Shown here: positions 19,801 to 28,046 of the stretch, in pieces
Position numbering within the stretch: the stretch's first letter is position 1
How the letters are laid out: every line of letters starts with the position of its first letter
Assembly (NCBI RefSeq): GCF_020884795.1
Contig: NZ_BBZF01000022.1
Span: 186,001 to 250,000 of the forward strand
DNA: 64,000 nucleotides
Source of the DNA: Micromonospora okii
Lineage (GTDB): Bacteria; Actinomycetota; Actinomycetes; Mycobacteriales; Micromonosporaceae
Direction of reading: 5' to 3'
Notes under the pieces: model-generated
Seen by the model: only the letters and a program-made list of their open reading frames with translations
Told to the model about the DNA's origin: nothing
The model's database searches: none
Program-made: the position numbers and the translations under genes

Positions 19801-21210
19801 GTCGCCACGTCGTTCGCGGCGCGGGCCTCCGGCATGGCGGCCACCGGCGCTCCCACGGCGGTCGGTCCCCAGGCCGAGCCCTGGACCGACGTGGCCGACC
19901 ACCCGAGCGTCGTGATGGACAACCGGGTGGTGAACCTCGACGGGAAGGTCTACACGATCGCGGGCGGCAACGGCTCGGCGTCGACAGCGAAGAACTACGT
20001 CTACGACCCCGTCGCCCAGACCTGGACGTCGATCGCCGACCTGCCCGGCGCCCGCAACGCCGTGACGACGGGCGTCGTGGACGGGAAGATCATCGTGACC
20101 GGCGGCTGGGGAGCCTCCGGCCCCGACGCCGCCACCTGGTCGTACGACCCGGCGGCCAACACGTGGACGAAGAAGGCGAACAACCCCGCGCCGCGCTCGG
20201 CGGCCGGGCAGGCGGTCGCCGGCGGCAAGCTGTACGCCGTCGCCGGTTGCACCACGGCGAGCTGCACCCCGATGTCGAACGACGTCGTCCGGTACGACCC
20301 GGGCAGCGACACCTGGGAGACCCTGCCCGACTACCCGAAGTCGGTGGCCTTCCTGTCCTGCGGCGGGATCAACGGCGTCGTCTACTGCACGGGCGGCAAC
20401 GACGGCACGGTGTCGCAGAAGGCCGGCTACGCCTTCGACCCGGCCACCAACGCCTGGCGGGCCATCGCCGACGCGCCGTCCGACCACTGGGCCGGCTCGT
20501 TCGCCGTCGCCAACGGCAAGCTCCTGGTCGTCGGCGGCTCGCAGGGCGGCGCCGTCACCAACGCCGGCTTCGCCTACGACCCGTCCGACAACTCGTGGTC
20601 GCCCCTGCCGAACGCCAACGCGGCCCGCTACCGTGGCGGCGCGGCGTGCGGCTTCTACAAGGTCGGCGGCTCGTCCGGTGGCTTCAACGCCACCGCCGAC
20701 AGCGAGGCGCTGCCCGGGTTCGAGGGCTGTTCCGAGGCCGCCGCCGACGTGAGCTGGCTGACGCTCGACAAGACGGCGGTCACGCTGGCCCCGGGCCAGA
20801 AGGTCACGGTCAACGTCGGCGTCTCGGCCACCGTCGACCAGCCGGGCACCTACTCGGCGGCGATCGTGATCAAGGAGGACACCCCGTACGCGGTGCCGCC
20901 GGTGCCGGTGAAGATGGTCGCGCAGCCGCCGACCACCTGGGGCAAGCTGACGGGCACGGTCACCGGGAAGAGCTGCCAGGGGGTCAGCGCGCCGCTCGCC
21001 GGCGCGGTGGTCCAGGTGGACTCGTGGGCGAACTCGTGGACCTTCGCCACGGACGCCCAGGGCCGGTACGCCTACTGGCTGGACCGGCGGAACAACCCGC
21101 TCACCATGATCGTCGCCAAGGACGACTGGAAGCCGCAGACCCGGCAGGTGAGGGTCAACCCCACCACGCCCACCGTGGAGGACTTCGCCCTGTCGCCGAT
21201 CCGCTGCTGA
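16819..21210 (+). CDS. Large secreted multidomain subtilase (S8) with Kelch-type repeats
   Basis: This is a 1463-residue extracellular serine protease. GTG at 16819 has GGAGAG just upstream and begins a signal peptide (basic RRLVRRL, then an Ala-rich core ending near residue 36). The catalytic triad is complete: Asp196 (ASIDSGV), His242 (GHGTH) and Ser412 (GTSMAAPH), with the oxyanion Asn in NNSWG. The remainder is modular: two carboxypeptidase-regulatory/CNA-B-like beta domains (about residues 480-650), a MAM-like jelly-roll domain (FDGDRVPQGW onward), a further CNA-B-like domain, Kelch-type repeats (about 1020-1290), a BACON-like Ig domain (SWLTLDKTAV) and a final CNA-B-like domain. The architecture suggests protein or matrix binding outside the cell. 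It is followed by a strong terminator and flanked by two sister regulators. Confidence 0.92.
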   Translation: MLRRPHGRRLVRRLASAGAAIALAAAGLATTGSTVQAAPTAAADKIRPDLMSQLREKSESDFWVRFTDRADLSRASAVKDWTQRGAAVAEALRATAAESQAEVRAELDGAGTKYQSFWATNAIKVDSGSLSMAQSFAARAEVEGIYAPTAYELPEVSKDAADKAANALEWGIANINADDVWSQYGTGDGITVASIDSGVQFDHPALVNSYRGNNGDGTFDHDYNWFDAAEECATSPCDSDGHGTHTMGTMAGSAGANQIGVAPGVRWIAANGCCPNDAALVTSGQWMLEPTDLAGQNPDASKRPHIINNSWGTTSPSNSPFMEDVTLAWAASGIFGVWSNGNNGPACRTSGSPGSRTSNYSTGAYDVNNTIASFSSRGTGQDGEIKPNISAPGVNVRSSVPGNSYASYSGTSMAAPHLAGAIALLWSAAPALVGDIPATRALLDDTAIDKADAQCGGTADDNNVYGEGRLDALALLAAAPVGETGTLAGTVTDAATGAKLPGATVTLTGPAARELTTGPDGAYSTLLPAGDYQVTVAKFGYGSRTVAATVAPNATTKVDVALTPAASVTVSGSVTDGSGHGWPLYAKVSVEGVPVSDYTTPANGRYSLQLPAGATYRLRVEPRYQGYQTVTKEITVGSGNSTHNVAVPVASTACAVAPGYTVGSDGVYETFDGDRVPQGWTVVDNAGSGQVWQFTDAGGRGNLTGGEGGFAVIDSDEYGSGGKQDTSLVSPVVDLTDVATPVIRFNQDYNWLNSDRADVDLSLDGGATWANVLRQAADVRGPKVTEVPIPQAAGKSQVRVRFHYYEASYEWWWQVDNVLIGSEVFCKPTNGGLVVGHVRDRNDNGYVNGATVTSDDRPAETTTTVATPDDTELPDGFFWLFSSLTGGHPFTAKAGGYVSQSKQVTVQTDWATAVNFQLAAGRLSVQPAGGVSATVRMPSGKATRAVTVTNTGGAPVDVRFSERDEGFELLRADGSRLSDQEVLGSGGAPEQRLTVATSFAARASGMAATGAPTAVGPQAEPWTDVADHPSVVMDNRVVNLDGKVYTIAGGNGSASTAKNYVYDPVAQTWTSIADLPGARNAVTTGVVDGKIIVTGGWGASGPDAATWSYDPAANTWTKKANNPAPRSAAGQAVAGGKLYAVAGCTTASCTPMSNDVVRYDPGSDTWETLPDYPKSVAFLSCGGINGVVYCTGGNDGTVSQKAGYAFDPATNAWRAIADAPSDHWAGSFAVANGKLLVVGGSQGGAVTNAGFAYDPSDNSWSPLPNANAARYRGGAACGFYKVGGSSGGFNATADSEALPGFEGCSEAAADVSWLTLDKTAVTLAPGQKVTVNVGVSATVDQPGTYSAAIVIKEDTPYAVPPVPVKMVAQPPTTWGKLTGTVTGKSCQGVSAPLAGAVVQVDSWANSWTFATDAQGRYAYWLDRRNNPLTMIVAKDDWKPQTRQVRVNPTTPTVEDFALSPIRC

Positions 21211-21236
21211 CCGCCGTCGCCTGACGGACGACACGA

Positions 21237-21272
21237 TCCGGCCCGCCCGGTCCCACGACCGGGCGGGCCGGA
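21237..21272. terminator. Perfect 15-bp GC hairpin after the subtilase gene
   Basis: TCCGGCCCGCCCGGT (21237-21251) pairs with ACCGGGCGGGCCGGA (21258-21272) around a 6-nt loop. It lies between two convergent genes, so it can serve both. Confidence 0.85.
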
Positions 21273-21333
21273 CCCGTTCCGGTGCCCGGGAACCCGGCCA
21301 CCGGGTGCGCGACGTCGGGGATCGGGGAGCGGG

Positions 21334-21804
21334 TCAGGAGACGGCGAGGCGGAAGCCCACGCCGCGTACCGCGTGGATCGTCGCCGCCGCGCCGAGCCGG
21401 GCCAGCTTGCGCCGCGCCCGGCGGACCAGCGAGTGCAGGTCGGAGCCGCGGCCCAGGTGCTCGGTGCCCCAGACCTCGCGGTGCAGCCGCTGGTAGGTCC
21501 AGATCTGCCCGGGCGTGCCGGCCAGGCAGCGCAGGAGGGCGTGCTCCAGGGGGGTCAGGCCGACCTCGTCGTCGCGCCAGCGCAACACCTGCCGGTCGGA
21601 GTCGACGCTCAGCCCGCAGGCGGGCGGGACCGCGTCCGGGGCCTCGGCCGCCTCGGCCCCGGGGTCGTCCGCCACCATGAGGAAGCGCCGCGCCTGCTCG
21701 ACGTTCGAGACGATCAGGAACGCCTCGGCCGCGCCGAAGAGCTGGGCGAGCTGCCGGCGGTGCGCCGGCGCGGAGGCGATGGCGACGACCAGGGAGGCGC
21801 TCAT
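21334..21804 (-). CDS. Winged-helix (OmpR-type) regulator with degenerate receiver, copy B
   Basis: The 156-residue paralogue of the protein at 16000 shares the short alpha/beta N-terminus (LVVAIASAPAHRRQLAQLF), an acidic linker, the TPLEHALLRCL helix start and the VRGVGFRL end. No phospho-acceptor aspartate is present. ATG at 21804 is preceded by a purine-rich AGGCGGAGGAT ribosome site. It points towards the subtilase gene from the far side and shares the terminator region at 21237. The two copies may act as a pair on one promoter. Function is inferred from fold and position only. Confidence 0.82.
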   Translation of the reverse strand: MSASLVVAIASAPAHRRQLAQLFGAAEAFLIVSNVEQARRFLMVADDPGAEAAEAPDAVPPACGLSVDSDRQVLRWRDDEVGLTPLEHALLRCLAGTPGQIWTYQRLHREVWGTEHLGRGSDLHSLVRRARRKLARLGAAATIHAVRGVGFRLAVS

Positions 21805-21935
21805 CCTCCGCCTTTCGCCCAACGCCGACGGCCGGTGCGACCGGGAACGCCGGACGGCCCCCGAACGCTCGTAGACTAATCCACGTCGATGCGCCGGGCA
21901 ACGGGCCCCGTCGGCGGGGGACGGGCGCGGCCGGG

Positions 21936-23189
21936 TCAGCCCAGGCTGGACCTCGGGGCGCCCTGCCCGGGGTCGATCCTGGTGGGGCCGGCGGAGCTGG
22001 GGCGTACGTCGAAGTCGAAGATCTCGGTGGGCAGGTAGACGGTCGCGCAGGAGTTGGGGATGTCCACCACGCCGGAGAGCCGGCCCTCGATCGGCGCCGC
22101 GCCGAGCAGCAGGTATGCCTGCTCCGGCTGGTACCCGAAGCGGGTGAGGTAGTCGATGGCGTGCAGGCAGGCACGCTGGTAGGCCAGTTGCGAGTCCAGG
22201 TAGCGCTGCTCGCCGTCGAGGGTGACGGAGATTCCCGAGAAGGCCAGCCACCGGCTGTACTGCGGCGGGGTGTCCCCGGGCAGGAAAATCGCGTTCTCGG
22301 CGACGCCGTACGTCTGCATCCCGTTCTTGATCAGGTCGACGTGCAGGTCGATGAAGCCGCCCATCTCGATGCCGCCGCAGAAGGTGATCTCCCCGTCGCC
22401 CTGGGAGAAGTGCAGGTCACCGAGGGAGAGGTTGGCGCCGGGCACGTTGACCGGGTAGAAGATCCGGCTGCCCACGGTGAGGTTCTTGATGTCCTGGTTG
22501 CCACCGTTCTCCCGGGGCGGGGCGGTGCGCGCGGCCTCCGCGGCGACCCGGTCGAAGTCCGCGCCGGTGAGCGAGCCGAGGATCGCGTCCCGGGGCTCGG
22601 GCAGCAGGGCCAGCGGCGGGACGCGGTCGGGGTCGGTGGCGTGCAGGGCGCCCTCCCGCTGGTTCCACTTCGCCAGCAGTGACGCGGACGGCGCCGTGCC
22701 CATCAGCCCGGGGTGGGCGATCCCGGTGAACTCGACCCCGGGGATGTGGCGCGAGGTGGCCCGCCGGCCGTTGAAGTCCCAGACGGCCTTGTAGGCGTCG
22801 GGGAACTGTTCGGTGAGGAAGGAGCCGCCGTTGGCCTTGGCGAAGATGCCGGTGTATCCCCAGCCCTGGCCGGCGAGGGGGCCGGTCTCCTGCGGGATGG
22901 GGCCGAGGTCGAGGATGTCGACCATGAGCAGGTCGCCGGGCTCGGCGCCCTGCACGGCGAAGGGGCCGCTGAGGGCGTGCACCCGGGTCAGCGGGGCGTC
23001 GCGGACGTCGTCGGCCGAGTCGTCGTTGCGCATCGCGCCGTCGAACCACTCGCGACAGTCGACCCGGAACGTCTGACCCGGCCGCACCGTGGCCACGGGT
23101 GGGATGTCGGGGTGCCAGCGGTTGTGGCCGACCAGGACCTGGTCGGTGAACTTCTTGTCGGAGTCGAGAGGGAACAGCAGTTCGGGCAT
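21936..23189 (-). CDS. fmdA: Formamidase/acetamidase (FmdA family)
   Basis: The 417-residue protein hydrolyses formamide or short-chain amides to ammonia and the acid. Full-length FmdA/AmdA signatures are visible: an N-terminal VGHNRWHPDIPP segment, HFSQGDGEI near residue 260 and the C-terminal PTEIFDFD. ATG at 23189 follows a purine-rich site. It lies 48 bp downstream of fmdB, the usual partner, and the two form a short leftward operon. Likely role: nitrogen scavenging in the cytoplasm. Confidence 0.93.
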   Translation of the reverse strand: MPELLFPLDSDKKFTDQVLVGHNRWHPDIPPVATVRPGQTFRVDCREWFDGAMRNDDSADDVRDAPLTRVHALSGPFAVQGAEPGDLLMVDILDLGPIPQETGPLAGQGWGYTGIFAKANGGSFLTEQFPDAYKAVWDFNGRRATSRHIPGVEFTGIAHPGLMGTAPSASLLAKWNQREGALHATDPDRVPPLALLPEPRDAILGSLTGADFDRVAAEAARTAPPRENGGNQDIKNLTVGSRIFYPVNVPGANLSLGDLHFSQGDGEITFCGGIEMGGFIDLHVDLIKNGMQTYGVAENAIFLPGDTPPQYSRWLAFSGISVTLDGEQRYLDSQLAYQRACLHAIDYLTRFGYQPEQAYLLLGAAPIEGRLSGVVDIPNSCATVYLPTEIFDFDVRPSSAGPTRIDPGQGAPRSSLG

Positions 23190-23237
23190 GGTGTACCGCC
23201 TTTCGATCGCGCTGACGCACCCGGTCGGTCCGCTGGG

Positions 23238-23516
23238 TCACCAGCGGGGCAGGCGGGCGTGGACGGGGTTCGGTGCCGGGCGGCTCGGCCGCCGGCCGGG
23301 GAGACGGGTCACGACCTCGGGGGTCTCCGCGCTGCGGGCCGCCCGCTCGATGGCCCGGCGCAGCGGCACCGGTGTGCGGGCGAGACGCGGCGCGGAGAAG
23401 ACCCGGGCGGCGGGGGCCGCGCAGCGCGGGCAGCGCGTCGAGGGGCTGGCGGTGCCGATCGGCAGGCTGGCGTCGAAGACGCCGTCCCGCTCGCACCGGT
23501 ACTCGTACGTCGCCAT
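23238..23516 (-). CDS. fmdB: FmdB-type zinc-ribbon protein with an incomplete cysteine set
   Basis: The 92-residue protein begins MATYEYRC, the standard FmdB start, and has CPRC at residues 29-32. FmdB proteins normally carry two CxxC knuckles. Here the first is reduced to Cys8 with Asp at position 11, leaving three cysteines. In Methylophilus fmdB lies beside the formamidase gene and is thought to regulate it. The C-terminal half is basic and disordered. It precedes fmdA in the same operon and shares a 167-bp divergent promoter region with the gene at 23684. Confidence 0.85.
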   Translation of the reverse strand: MATYEYRCERDGVFDASLPIGTASPSTRCPRCAAPAARVFSAPRLARTPVPLRRAIERAARSAETPEVVTRLPGRRPSRPAPNPVHARLPRW

Positions 23517-23683
23517 CCCCGCCCCCTTCGCGGCCCGCGGCCGGCCGCCGCCGGCTCGCCCTGTGCCGATTCTGTGGCATCGCCCGCGGCGAAGGGCGCG
23601 AAAACCCCAAAGGGGTACGCCCGGGGCGATCCGGGCCGGGATGAGGGAACGCCGGTCGGGCGTCCACGTGAGATCATCGGGGG

Positions 23684-24820
23684 GTGACGGCCCGGGGAAG
23701 GTGGACGGCGGGAGCCGCCCTGGCCGCCGTCGCGCTCCTCGTGGCCCCCGGCGACGCGGTGGCGGCCGCCGCCCCGACGCCGGGCAAGCCGGTGTGCCGG
23801 ATCGGCGACGCCCGGCTCGACGAGATCTCCGGAATGGTCGCCACCGACGCCGGGTTCGTCGTCGTCAACGACGGCGCCGACGACGAGGCCCGCCGCCGGA
23901 TCTTCTTCCTCGACGCCGACTGCGCCGTGGTCCGGACGGTGCGCTACCCGTCGCGCCCCCGCGACACCGAGGACCTCGCCGTCGGCGCGGACGGCACGCT
24001 CTGGGTCGCCGACATCGGCGACAACGACCGGGCCCGGCGGACGGTCGCCCTGTGGCGGCTCGCGCCCGGGGCGGCCCGCCCGGTGCTGCACCGCCTGGCG
24101 TACCCGGACGGCCCGCACAACGCGGAGGCTCTCCTGGTCGACGGCGACGGCCGCCCGGTGATCGTGACGAAGCAGGCCGGCGCCGCCGGCCTCTACCGCC
24201 CGGCCGGGCCGCCCCGGGCGGGGGTCACCGTGCCGCTTACGCGGGTGGGGCAGGTGCGGCTGCCCGTCACCACGACCCCCAACCCGTTCTCGTTCCTCGG
24301 CCGGGGGCTGGTGACCGGCGCGGCCACCTCGCCGGACGGCCGGCGGGTGGTGCTGCGCACCTACGCCGACGCGTTCGAGTTCGACGTGACCGGCGGCGAC
24401 GTGGTCGCGGCGCTGACCGCCGGCACGCCCCGGGGCGTGCCGCTGCCCGACGAGCCGCAGGGCGAGGCGATCACCTACAGCCGCGACGGCGCGTCCCTGC
24501 TCACGGTCTCCGAGACCGCGCGCGAGGAGCCGGGGACGCGACCCCGGATCCTGCGCTACGCCCTGCCCCCGTCACCGGCCACCACCGCCCGCCCGGCAGA
24601 CCCGCCGCCCGCCACCCGCCGGGCCGACCCGTCGTCCGCCGGCCCGACGCCGCCCGCCGCCCGCCGGGCCGCCGACGACGGGGCCGACCAGGCCGCCCGC
24701 GTCCCCGCCGCCGAGCCGGGCCGCGCCGCCACCCTGGCCGTCGGCGCCGCCGCCCTGGCGCTGGGCCTGCTCGCCCTGGCGCTGGTCACCGCGAGGAACG
24801 CGCGGCGCGGCGGGCGCTGA
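23684..24820 (+). CDS. Exported beta-propeller-like protein with C-terminal membrane anchor
   Basis: The 378-residue protein of unknown function has an N-terminal signal peptide (residues 8-28). About 250 residues of repeated beta-strand motifs follow (TEDLAVGADGTLWVADIGDN is one example), resembling NHL/SMP-30-type propellers. A Pro/Ala-rich linker (about 295-345) and one hydrophobic helix (AATLAVGAAALALGLLALAL) follow, ending in a short basic tail. It is therefore probably displayed outside the membrane and tethered at its C-terminus. GTG at 23684 follows a G-rich site. The next gene starts 49 bp later and may be co-transcribed. Confidence 0.78.
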   Translation: MTARGRWTAGAALAAVALLVAPGDAVAAAAPTPGKPVCRIGDARLDEISGMVATDAGFVVVNDGADDEARRRIFFLDADCAVVRTVRYPSRPRDTEDLAVGADGTLWVADIGDNDRARRTVALWRLAPGAARPVLHRLAYPDGPHNAEALLVDGDGRPVIVTKQAGAAGLYRPAGPPRAGVTVPLTRVGQVRLPVTTTPNPFSFLGRGLVTGAATSPDGRRVVLRTYADAFEFDVTGGDVVAALTAGTPRGVPLPDEPQGEAITYSRDGASLLTVSETAREEPGTRPRILRYALPPSPATTARPADPPPATRRADPSSAGPTPPAARRAADDGADQAARVPAAEPGRAATLAVGAAALALGLLALALVTARNARRGGR

Positions 24821-24869
24821 CCCGCGACCCGCGCCCCCCGGCGCCGGGTCCCGACCGAAAAGGAGCACG

Positions 24870-25868
24870 ATGATACGTACGGTCCCCCTCGGCCGCACCG
24901 GCGAGCAGGTCAGCCAGCTCGCACTCGGGTGCATGTTGATGGGCACGTCGACCGACGAGCCCACGTCCTTCGGCATCCTCGACCACTACCTCGACGCCGG
25001 CGGGTCGTTCCTCGACACCGCCGACTGCTACGCCTGGTGGGACGGCCCGGGCCGGGTGGGCGGGGAGAGCGAGGAGCTGCTCGGCCGGTGGTTCGCCCGG
25101 TCCGGCCGGCGCGACGAGGTCTTCCTGGCCACCAAGGGCAGCGCCTGGGTCGACGACCCGGAGGCGGTGCGCGCCGGCCGGGCGGAGGCGTCGCAGCGCT
25201 ACGCGGGCGCGGGCGGCGACACGCTGCGGCACGCGCTGGACGCCAGCCTCCGCCGGCTCGGCGTCGACCACGTCGATCTGTACTACGTGCACGTCGACGA
25301 CCTCGGCACGCCCCTGGAGGAGACGCTGGAGGCCCTCGCCGGGCTCGTCGCGGCCGGCAAGACCCGCCACCTCGGCTGGTCCAACGTCCGCACCTGGCGG
25401 CTCGAACGCATCCGGCAGCTCTGCGAGCGGCACGGCTGGCCCGCCCCGGTGGCGGTGCAGCAGCAGCACTCGTACCTGCGTCGGCACCCGGGCCGCGACA
25501 ACGTATCCATCGTGGACGACGAGCAGCTGCGCTACCTGGGGGCGCACGACGACCTGACGCTGGTGGCGTACTCGCCCATCCTCAAGGGCATCTACGACGA
25601 CGAGGCCAAGCGGCGCACCCACCACGTCATGCCGCCGTACGAGGGCGCGGACACCCAGGCCCGGCTCGCCGCCGTGGCCAAGGTCGCCGCCGAGCTGGGG
25701 GTCACCGGCAACCAGGTGGTGCTGGCCTGGCTGTTGCAGCAGGACTCGCCCGAGTTCGTGACGCTGATCGGCCCGCGCACGCGCGAGCAGTACGAGGCCG
25801 CGCTCCCCGCGCTCGACCTGCGCCTCGACGCCGCCACGCTGGCCGCGCTCGCCGACGCCGAGGCCTGA
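24870..25868 (+). CDS. Aldo/keto reductase
   Basis: The 332-residue NAD(P)H-dependent oxidoreductase has a TIM-barrel fold. The catalytic tetrad is recognisable: Asp and Tyr in FLDTADCY, Lys in FLATKGS and His in LYYVHVDD. The C-terminal cofactor region contains LIGPRTREQ. ATG at 24870 has AAAAGGAG upstream. The closest subfamily by eye is the YajO/IolS-like group. The substrate is unknown and the neighbours do not point to one. Confidence 0.92.
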   Translation: MIRTVPLGRTGEQVSQLALGCMLMGTSTDEPTSFGILDHYLDAGGSFLDTADCYAWWDGPGRVGGESEELLGRWFARSGRRDEVFLATKGSAWVDDPEAVRAGRAEASQRYAGAGGDTLRHALDASLRRLGVDHVDLYYVHVDDLGTPLEETLEALAGLVAAGKTRHLGWSNVRTWRLERIRQLCERHGWPAPVAVQQQHSYLRRHPGRDNVSIVDDEQLRYLGAHDDLTLVAYSPILKGIYDDEAKRRTHHVMPPYEGADTQARLAAVAKVAAELGVTGNQVVLAWLLQQDSPEFVTLIGPRTREQYEAALPALDLRLDAATLAALADAEA

Positions 25869-25919
25869 CCGCCCGGCCGCGTACCCGGTCGCCCCGGACA
25901 CGCCTGCGGGCGACGCCGT

Positions 25920-26663
25920 TCAGCCGGGCCGGCGTAGGGCGACCGGGGGGCCGAACGCCACCGGGACGCCGGGGGAGTGGAGCACGCTCACCGGCGGCCC
26001 GGCCGGCGCCGGCAGCCCGGCGGCGGTGACCAGCTCGTCGTCCAGGTGCAGCAGCTCCGCCCGGTGCAGCGGCCAGCGGGGGTGCCAGTTGGGCAGGTGC
26101 AGCGTGCGCCCGTACGCCCGGGTGTGCAGCCCCCAGCGGGCGGTGACGAAGTGCTCCAGTGGGGTCGGCTCGCCGACCGGGTCGCCGACGCGCACCTCCA
26201 TCCGGCTGGTCGCGCCGGCGGGGCCGGGCCACCGCCGCCGGCACCGGTAGACGCGACGGTCGCCGTCGCGGTCCAGCCGCATGGACGACCACATGTACGG
26301 CAGCCGCAGCGCCGCCCGGGCCACCAGCACCGGCACCAGCCGGGACGCGTCGAGCGAGCGGAACACCACGGCGCGCCGGCCGGCCCCGTCGACCGAGTAG
26401 AGCCGGACGTTGGTCTCCCAGAAGCTGCCGAAGTACGGCACCCCGGGGCCGCGCCCGAGGCCCAGCCCGACCATCCGGAAGCCGATCAGGCCGACGTGGG
26501 CGACCCCGTCGAGGGTGTCCGGGCGGGTGCCGGCGGGCAGCAGCGGCGCGACCAGCTCGGGCGCGACCGCCCAGTGCAGGAAGGTGAGATCCTCCCAGCG
26601 CTGCCGCAGCACCGCCCGACGGAACGTCGCGCCCGGCGCGGGGTCGATCGCCTCGATGCCCAC
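25920..26663 (-). CDS. DUF2071 (YqjF-like) protein
   Basis: The 247-residue cytoplasmic protein matches the DUF2071 family: an N-terminal RQRWEDLTFLHW motif, HVGLIGFRM and GVPYFGSFWETNVR are characteristic. The family has an acetoacetate-decarboxylase-like beta-barrel fold and no agreed function. GTG at 26663 gives full length. It is convergent with the aldo/keto reductase gene, 51 bp away. Confidence 0.85.
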   Translation of the reverse strand: MGIEAIDPAPGATFRRAVLRQRWEDLTFLHWAVAPELVAPLLPAGTRPDTLDGVAHVGLIGFRMVGLGLGRGPGVPYFGSFWETNVRLYSVDGAGRRAVVFRSLDASRLVPVLVARAALRLPYMWSSMRLDRDGDRRVYRCRRRWPGPAGATSRMEVRVGDPVGEPTPLEHFVTARWGLHTRAYGRTLHLPNWHPRWPLHRAELLHLDDELVTAAGLPAPAGPPVSVLHSPGVPVAFGPPVALRRPG

Positions 26664-26801
26664 GCGCCGATTGTCCCCCGTGGGGGGAGCACGCCCCGGG
26701 GCGGGAGGGCATCGGGCCGCCCCGAACGGCCCGACGCTGCCTGACGTGACCCGACGCGGCCCGACCGGCGGCCGGTCCGCCGCCCCCGACCGGCGGGCCG
26801 G

Positions 26802-27821
26802 TCAGCTCCTCCCCGCGCCGCCCGAGTGCGTCGGCGCGGGACGGCGCCCACGCCCCGCCCCGGTGGTCCCGCGCGCCTCCCGCCGTTCGCCGAGAGCCAG
26901 GGCCACCACCGCGCCGAGCAGCACGACCGAGCCGGCGACGGCCGGCACCGTGAGTCGCTCGCCGAGCAGCAGCACCGCGACGACGGCTGCGGTGACCGGC
27001 TCGATCAGCGCGACCACCGACGCGGTCGTCGCGCGGACCGTGGCCAGCCCCGCGAAGAACAGGCTGTAGGCCACCGCGGTGGGGACCATCCCGAGGTACG
27101 CGAGCAGGCCCAGAACCTGGCCGGCGTCACCGGAGGTGGGCAGGAGCCCTTCGAGCAGGGCCGGCGGGAGCAGGCAGAGCATCCCGACGGCGAACCCGCC
27201 CAGCGCCGTCGCCCGGGGACCGCCGCCGTCGCCAGCCCGACTCGTCCTCCGGTTGAGCAGGGTGACGCCCGCGTACCCGCCGGCGGACAGCAGCGCGCAG
27301 GCCAGCCCCAGCGCCGGCTGCGGCGCGGCGGCCGGGCTCCCGCCGCCGACCAGCAGGACCAGGCCGGCCAGCGCCGTCGCGACCGTCACCGCGCCGGCCC
27401 GGCCGAGCCGTTCGCCCGTCGTGACGCGGGACCCGAGGGCGATGAGGACCGGCCCCGAGCCCAGGGTCACCACCGTCGCGACGGCCAGCCCCGCGTATCC
27501 CACGGCGGCGAAGTACGCCGTCTGGTAGACGGCCAACCCCACGCCGGTCGTCACCACCCGCCGCCACCGGGTCCGCCCGGTGGCGTCCCCGGTGGAGCGT
27601 CCCGTGCCCCGCCGGAACAGCAGGTGGCCGGCGCCGAGCAGCACGACGCCGCCCGCGAAACGCCAGAAGGAGACCGCGACCGGTCCCAGTCCGCTGGTGT
27701 CGTAGAGGACGGCCGCCGCGGCGCCGCCGGTCCCCCAGGCGACAGCCGCCACACAGACGTAGAAGACTCCCCGTCCCACGGACGGGGGCACACTCGAATT
27801 CACACGATTCTCCGTTGTCAT
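26802..27821 (-). CDS. DMT-superfamily (EamA) transporter
   Basis: The 339-residue integral membrane protein has ten predicted helices in two EamA repeats of five. It starts with GVFYVCVAAVAWGTGGAAAA and has the second repeat after about residue 185. EamA proteins export amino acids or other small metabolites. ATG at 27821 is preceded by GGCGGCGATG with no strong ribosome site. The C-terminal tail is basic and disordered. Upstream is an AT-containing 225-bp gap that holds the promoters of this gene and the divergent operon at 28047. Confidence 0.88.
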   Translation of the reverse strand: MTTENRVNSSVPPSVGRGVFYVCVAAVAWGTGGAAAAVLYDTSGLGPVAVSFWRFAGGVVLLGAGHLLFRRGTGRSTGDATGRTRWRRVVTTGVGLAVYQTAYFAAVGYAGLAVATVVTLGSGPVLIALGSRVTTGERLGRAGAVTVATALAGLVLLVGGGSPAAAPQPALGLACALLSAGGYAGVTLLNRRTSRAGDGGGPRATALGGFAVGMLCLLPPALLEGLLPTSGDAGQVLGLLAYLGMVPTAVAYSLFFAGLATVRATTASVVALIEPVTAAVVAVLLLGERLTVPAVAGSVVLLGAVVALALGERREARGTTGAGRGRRPAPTHSGGAGRS

Positions 27822-28034
27822 CGCCGCCCGGGCAGCACGAACACACACCCGGGCCTCGAACAGGTAAGAGTCGGGCCGGGGAAAGCGGTCGTTACCGCAG
27901 CGGCGGTGGCGGCGAGACGAGGAGAAGGAGCACGGGCGGATCGTATCGTCGTGGCGCGTCCGACGGGTCGGGACCCCCGCGCCGATGTCCGGATCACGAC
28001 ATCCGTCGGCCGGGGAAAACGTGAACGCGGCGCA

Positions 28035-28040
28035 TACCCT
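28035..28040 (+). promoter_or_regulatory. Probable -10 element (TACCCT) of the CATRA-like operon
   Basis: TACCCT ends 6 bp before the ATG at 28047. There is no ribosome site upstream of that ATG, so the mRNA probably begins at or next to the start codon (leaderless). No clear -35 hexamer is visible. Confidence 0.45.
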
Positions 28041-28046
28041 TGCGCC

